Source of the DNA: Pleurotus ostreatus/Saccharomyces cerevisiae fusant
Lineage: Eukaryota > Opisthokonta
Assembly: GCA_024196135.1 (NCBI GenBank)
Contig: JAMQCK010000472.1
Span: 1-21,927, forward strand
Length of the DNA stretch: 21,927 nt
Direction of reading: 5' to 3'
Below the pieces are notes generated by a model. The model did no database searches. It was given only the letters and a program-made list of their open reading frames with translations, and was not told where the DNA came from. Within the stretch, counting starts at the first letter, position 1, and every line of letters starts with the position of its first letter. Of this stretch, positions 20,201 to 21,927 are shown in pieces. The position numbers and the translations under genes are program-made.

Positions 20201-21927
20201 GGAGGCGAGTTGCTCAACGTCGCTACCTGCTACTCCTGGGCCAGGGACACCGAGTTCGGGTGCTGGTACGCCGTCCACGCCTAGTAAGAGCGGGCTGTTC
20301 GGGCTTGGACGGTCGTTCGGCTTCGGGCGGAAAGCGAAGGACGAGTTGGACTTGGAGCGGGAGAGAGAGAAGGAGAAGGAGAGGGAAGCGGAGCAAGTGA
20401 AAGAGTGGGAGAGGGAAAGGGAGAAGGATAAGCGGAGGCCGAATGTACTGAAGAGACGCTCGTCGGCGACACGCTCGGGATTGGGTGCTGAGATTCGTGT
20501 GGACTCTCCCCCGCCGCAGGAGTCTATAAGGCTGGAGCGAATTGACAGTAGCGGCGCAGAGGAGCAGCGTTTGCAAGAGGCGGAGAAGGAACCAGCACCG
20601 ATATTTGGCGTCCCCATTGATCCCCGGCGAGGTCTTCCGGATGAAGAGCCCGCTGCTGCGTCCTTGGAAACACCACCGCGCAAGGCACCCATCTACGAGT
20701 CCTTCCGGCGGCGCGAGGCTCCGAAAGAGGTAAGTCTTCATGAATCTCGCCCGCATCACAGCTTGCTTACGCCTTGCCAGACGCAGCGGCAGGACACTCT
20801 TTCGCCACCACCGATGTCTCCGCCGCAGAACTTCAGGAGTTTGCATAGGTCGCCTTCTTCTCCGATGATGATGTTGAACCCCTGGTCGCCGCCATCGCCC
20901 CAAGCGCCATTACCGGAGCCGCACCATGCGTCGACTACGTCCGCCGGCGCTCTTTCCGAGATGTCGCGAGCCTCGTCCGGCAAGGATGCAAGCCCGAGGC
21001 CATCGTTCTCGTCTGACTCGCGGCGCAGCTTCTCGCGAGAAGCACACAAGAGGGGGCATACTCCGGCAGTCCCTTCCTCGTCGACTTTTGGGCCTTTCGG
21101 TACTCTTGGACCCTTCGATGCTCAGGATGCGGAGGGAATGCCCTCTCGGGATCGACGCGATACTGGCACCTCCGTTGGAAGCCGCTCAACGGCAATGTAC
21201 ACATCGGACGGGCGGCGGGACTCAGAGTGGGAGAGTCGCAGGAATACCACTTTCACCATCGACGACAAGCTCGACAGCGAGGTGTGGCGCAAGACGCCCA
21301 CGCTCAGCGACCGCTTGTCGTTGACCCTGGACTCTTACTACGTGACCCCGCCCTCCGCATCCTCGAACGACGAGCAGGATGTAACGCGCAGCGTGACCTC
21401 CTTGGACAGCACACTAGATCGACCGCAGACGCCTACCAAGAAGCTGGCACGGCGTCCGTCCATGCTAGACGTCAACATCGAGTCCCCGGAGATCTCTATG
21501 GAGGGCGCATTCGATAGTCTCGCTTCTCGTCAAAGCAAGGATGACGCAGTTTCGACACCCGACCGCCCTCCTGCTGAGGCCACAAAGCCCGAGGAATCTG
21601 CTTCATCTCGCACGGAGTCGCTAGAGCAGGCGCGCCCTCTACCATCGGCGTTGACGATACAGCCAAGCTTCAGGCGTGTTCGGGCGGCCGACGAGGAGAC
21701 GCTGCTGATACCTCCTCGGGAGTCTGTGGTGACGCTCTCTCCATCGAGCGCCAGCGAGGGCCAGCCCTTTACCCCGGTACATGCTGTTCACGGCGAGGGC
21801 TTCGACATGATTGCTCGATTGGCGAAGGAGGAGGCCGTAGACGATGAGATAGAGGAGGTTCCTCGCCGAGAACGTCGCGGGACTGTGGCTGGCGTCGAGG
21901 TCGAGGTCAGCATCGGGCCATCCGAGG
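17277..21927 (+). CDS. Very long Ser/Pro-rich, intrinsically disordered protein (3' end outside window)
   Basis: Exons: 17277-18441, 18493-19976, 20037-20729 and 20781 to beyond 21927, giving about 1,496 residues so far. The protein is dominated by Ser, Pro, Thr, Arg and Ala with many SP, TP and RxxS sites, as in heavily phosphorylated scaffolds. Local features include SISDHLSLKRLLATPG near the N terminus, a TSKDSL repeat (19068-19121), AQSSSSL repeats near 19233-19295, and GLFGLGRSFGFGRK followed by a charged coiled-coil-like stretch of about 30 residues from ~988 (LEREREKEKERE). Later there is KAPIYESFRRRE and FTIDDKLDSEVWRKTPTLSDRLSLTLDSYY split across shorter ordered-looking patches near 21250-21345. 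Frame and composition stay consistent across all introns (51, 60 and 51 nt). I recognise no catalytic domain; a cell-polarity, cytoskeleton or signalling scaffold is possible but unproven. The ATG is the first in this frame at the start of the coding-like region. Confidence 0.85.
19068..19121 (+). repeat. In-frame 18-bp tandem repeat (TSKDSL x3)
   Basis: Three 18-bp units encode TSKDSL, TSKDSL and TSKESL inside the Ser/Pro-rich gene. The period is a multiple of three, so copy-number change would keep the frame. Each unit repeats a Ser next to acidic or basic residues that could be a kinase site. Confidence 0.9.

Noticed and set aside
1..21927. tRNA, rRNA, CRISPR or intact transposon
   Set aside because: No tRNA B-box-like GGTTCGAATCC with a cloverleaf, no spaced direct-repeat array of CRISPR type, and no transposase or reverse-transcriptase motifs were found on reading.

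Overview
The window looks like nuclear DNA of a filamentous basidiomycete, probably an Agaricomycete. Six genes can be spliced from the sequence with short introns (47-78 nt, mostly 47-56), GT..AG ends and CTAAC/CTGAC-like branch points. The protein families also fit: APN2, mitochondrial Rsm23/DAP3, an NmrA-like oxidoreductase, an orphan 7-TM protein and an F-box-type LRR protein. The DNA is GC-rich with GC-rich third codon positions, so many antisense and off-frame ORFs are shadows. Species cannot be named from this.

Layout. 1-2150: gene-free repeat block. It starts with a 9-bp satellite (CCCTCCCTT)n, continues with about 1.6 kb of degenerate TCGA-studded 9-bp satellite, changes to purine-rich DNA on the + strand near 1690, and ends with a 20-bp x5 and a 30-bp x2 tandem repeat. 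2192-2983 (+): intronless LRR protein of the fungal F-box type, apparently without its F-box. 3239-5634 (+): APN2 (AP endonuclease 2), six exons, 712 aa. 5895-8699 (+): nuclear protein with an HMG-box-like segment, two C2HC zinc fingers and an AT-hook, six exons, 844 aa. 9012-9700 (+): small cysteine-rich protein, last splice uncertain. 10424-11815 (+): orphan 7-TM protein, eight exons, 343 aa. 12009-13844 (+): mitochondrial ribosomal GTPase-like protein Rsm23/DAP3, five exons, 545 aa. 14013-15133 (-): NmrA/isoflavone-reductase-like protein, four exons, 321 aa, with a clear TATA box, tail to tail with RSM23. 15581-16362 (-): coding-like fragments that do not splice into one clean frame, possibly a decayed gene. 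17277-end (+): N-terminal ~1,500 codons of a very long Ser/Pro-rich protein that runs off the window.

How the genes relate. There is no operon logic and no sign of a biosynthetic cluster or an intact transposon. These are ordinary housekeeping and lineage genes next to a repeat block that may be a contig edge or subtelomere. The most notable gene context is APN2 beside an HMG-box-like gene, which superficially resembles ascomycete mating-type loci but is more probably coincidence. The most unusual DNA is the CpG-rich TCGA satellite and its G-quadruplex-capable flanks.
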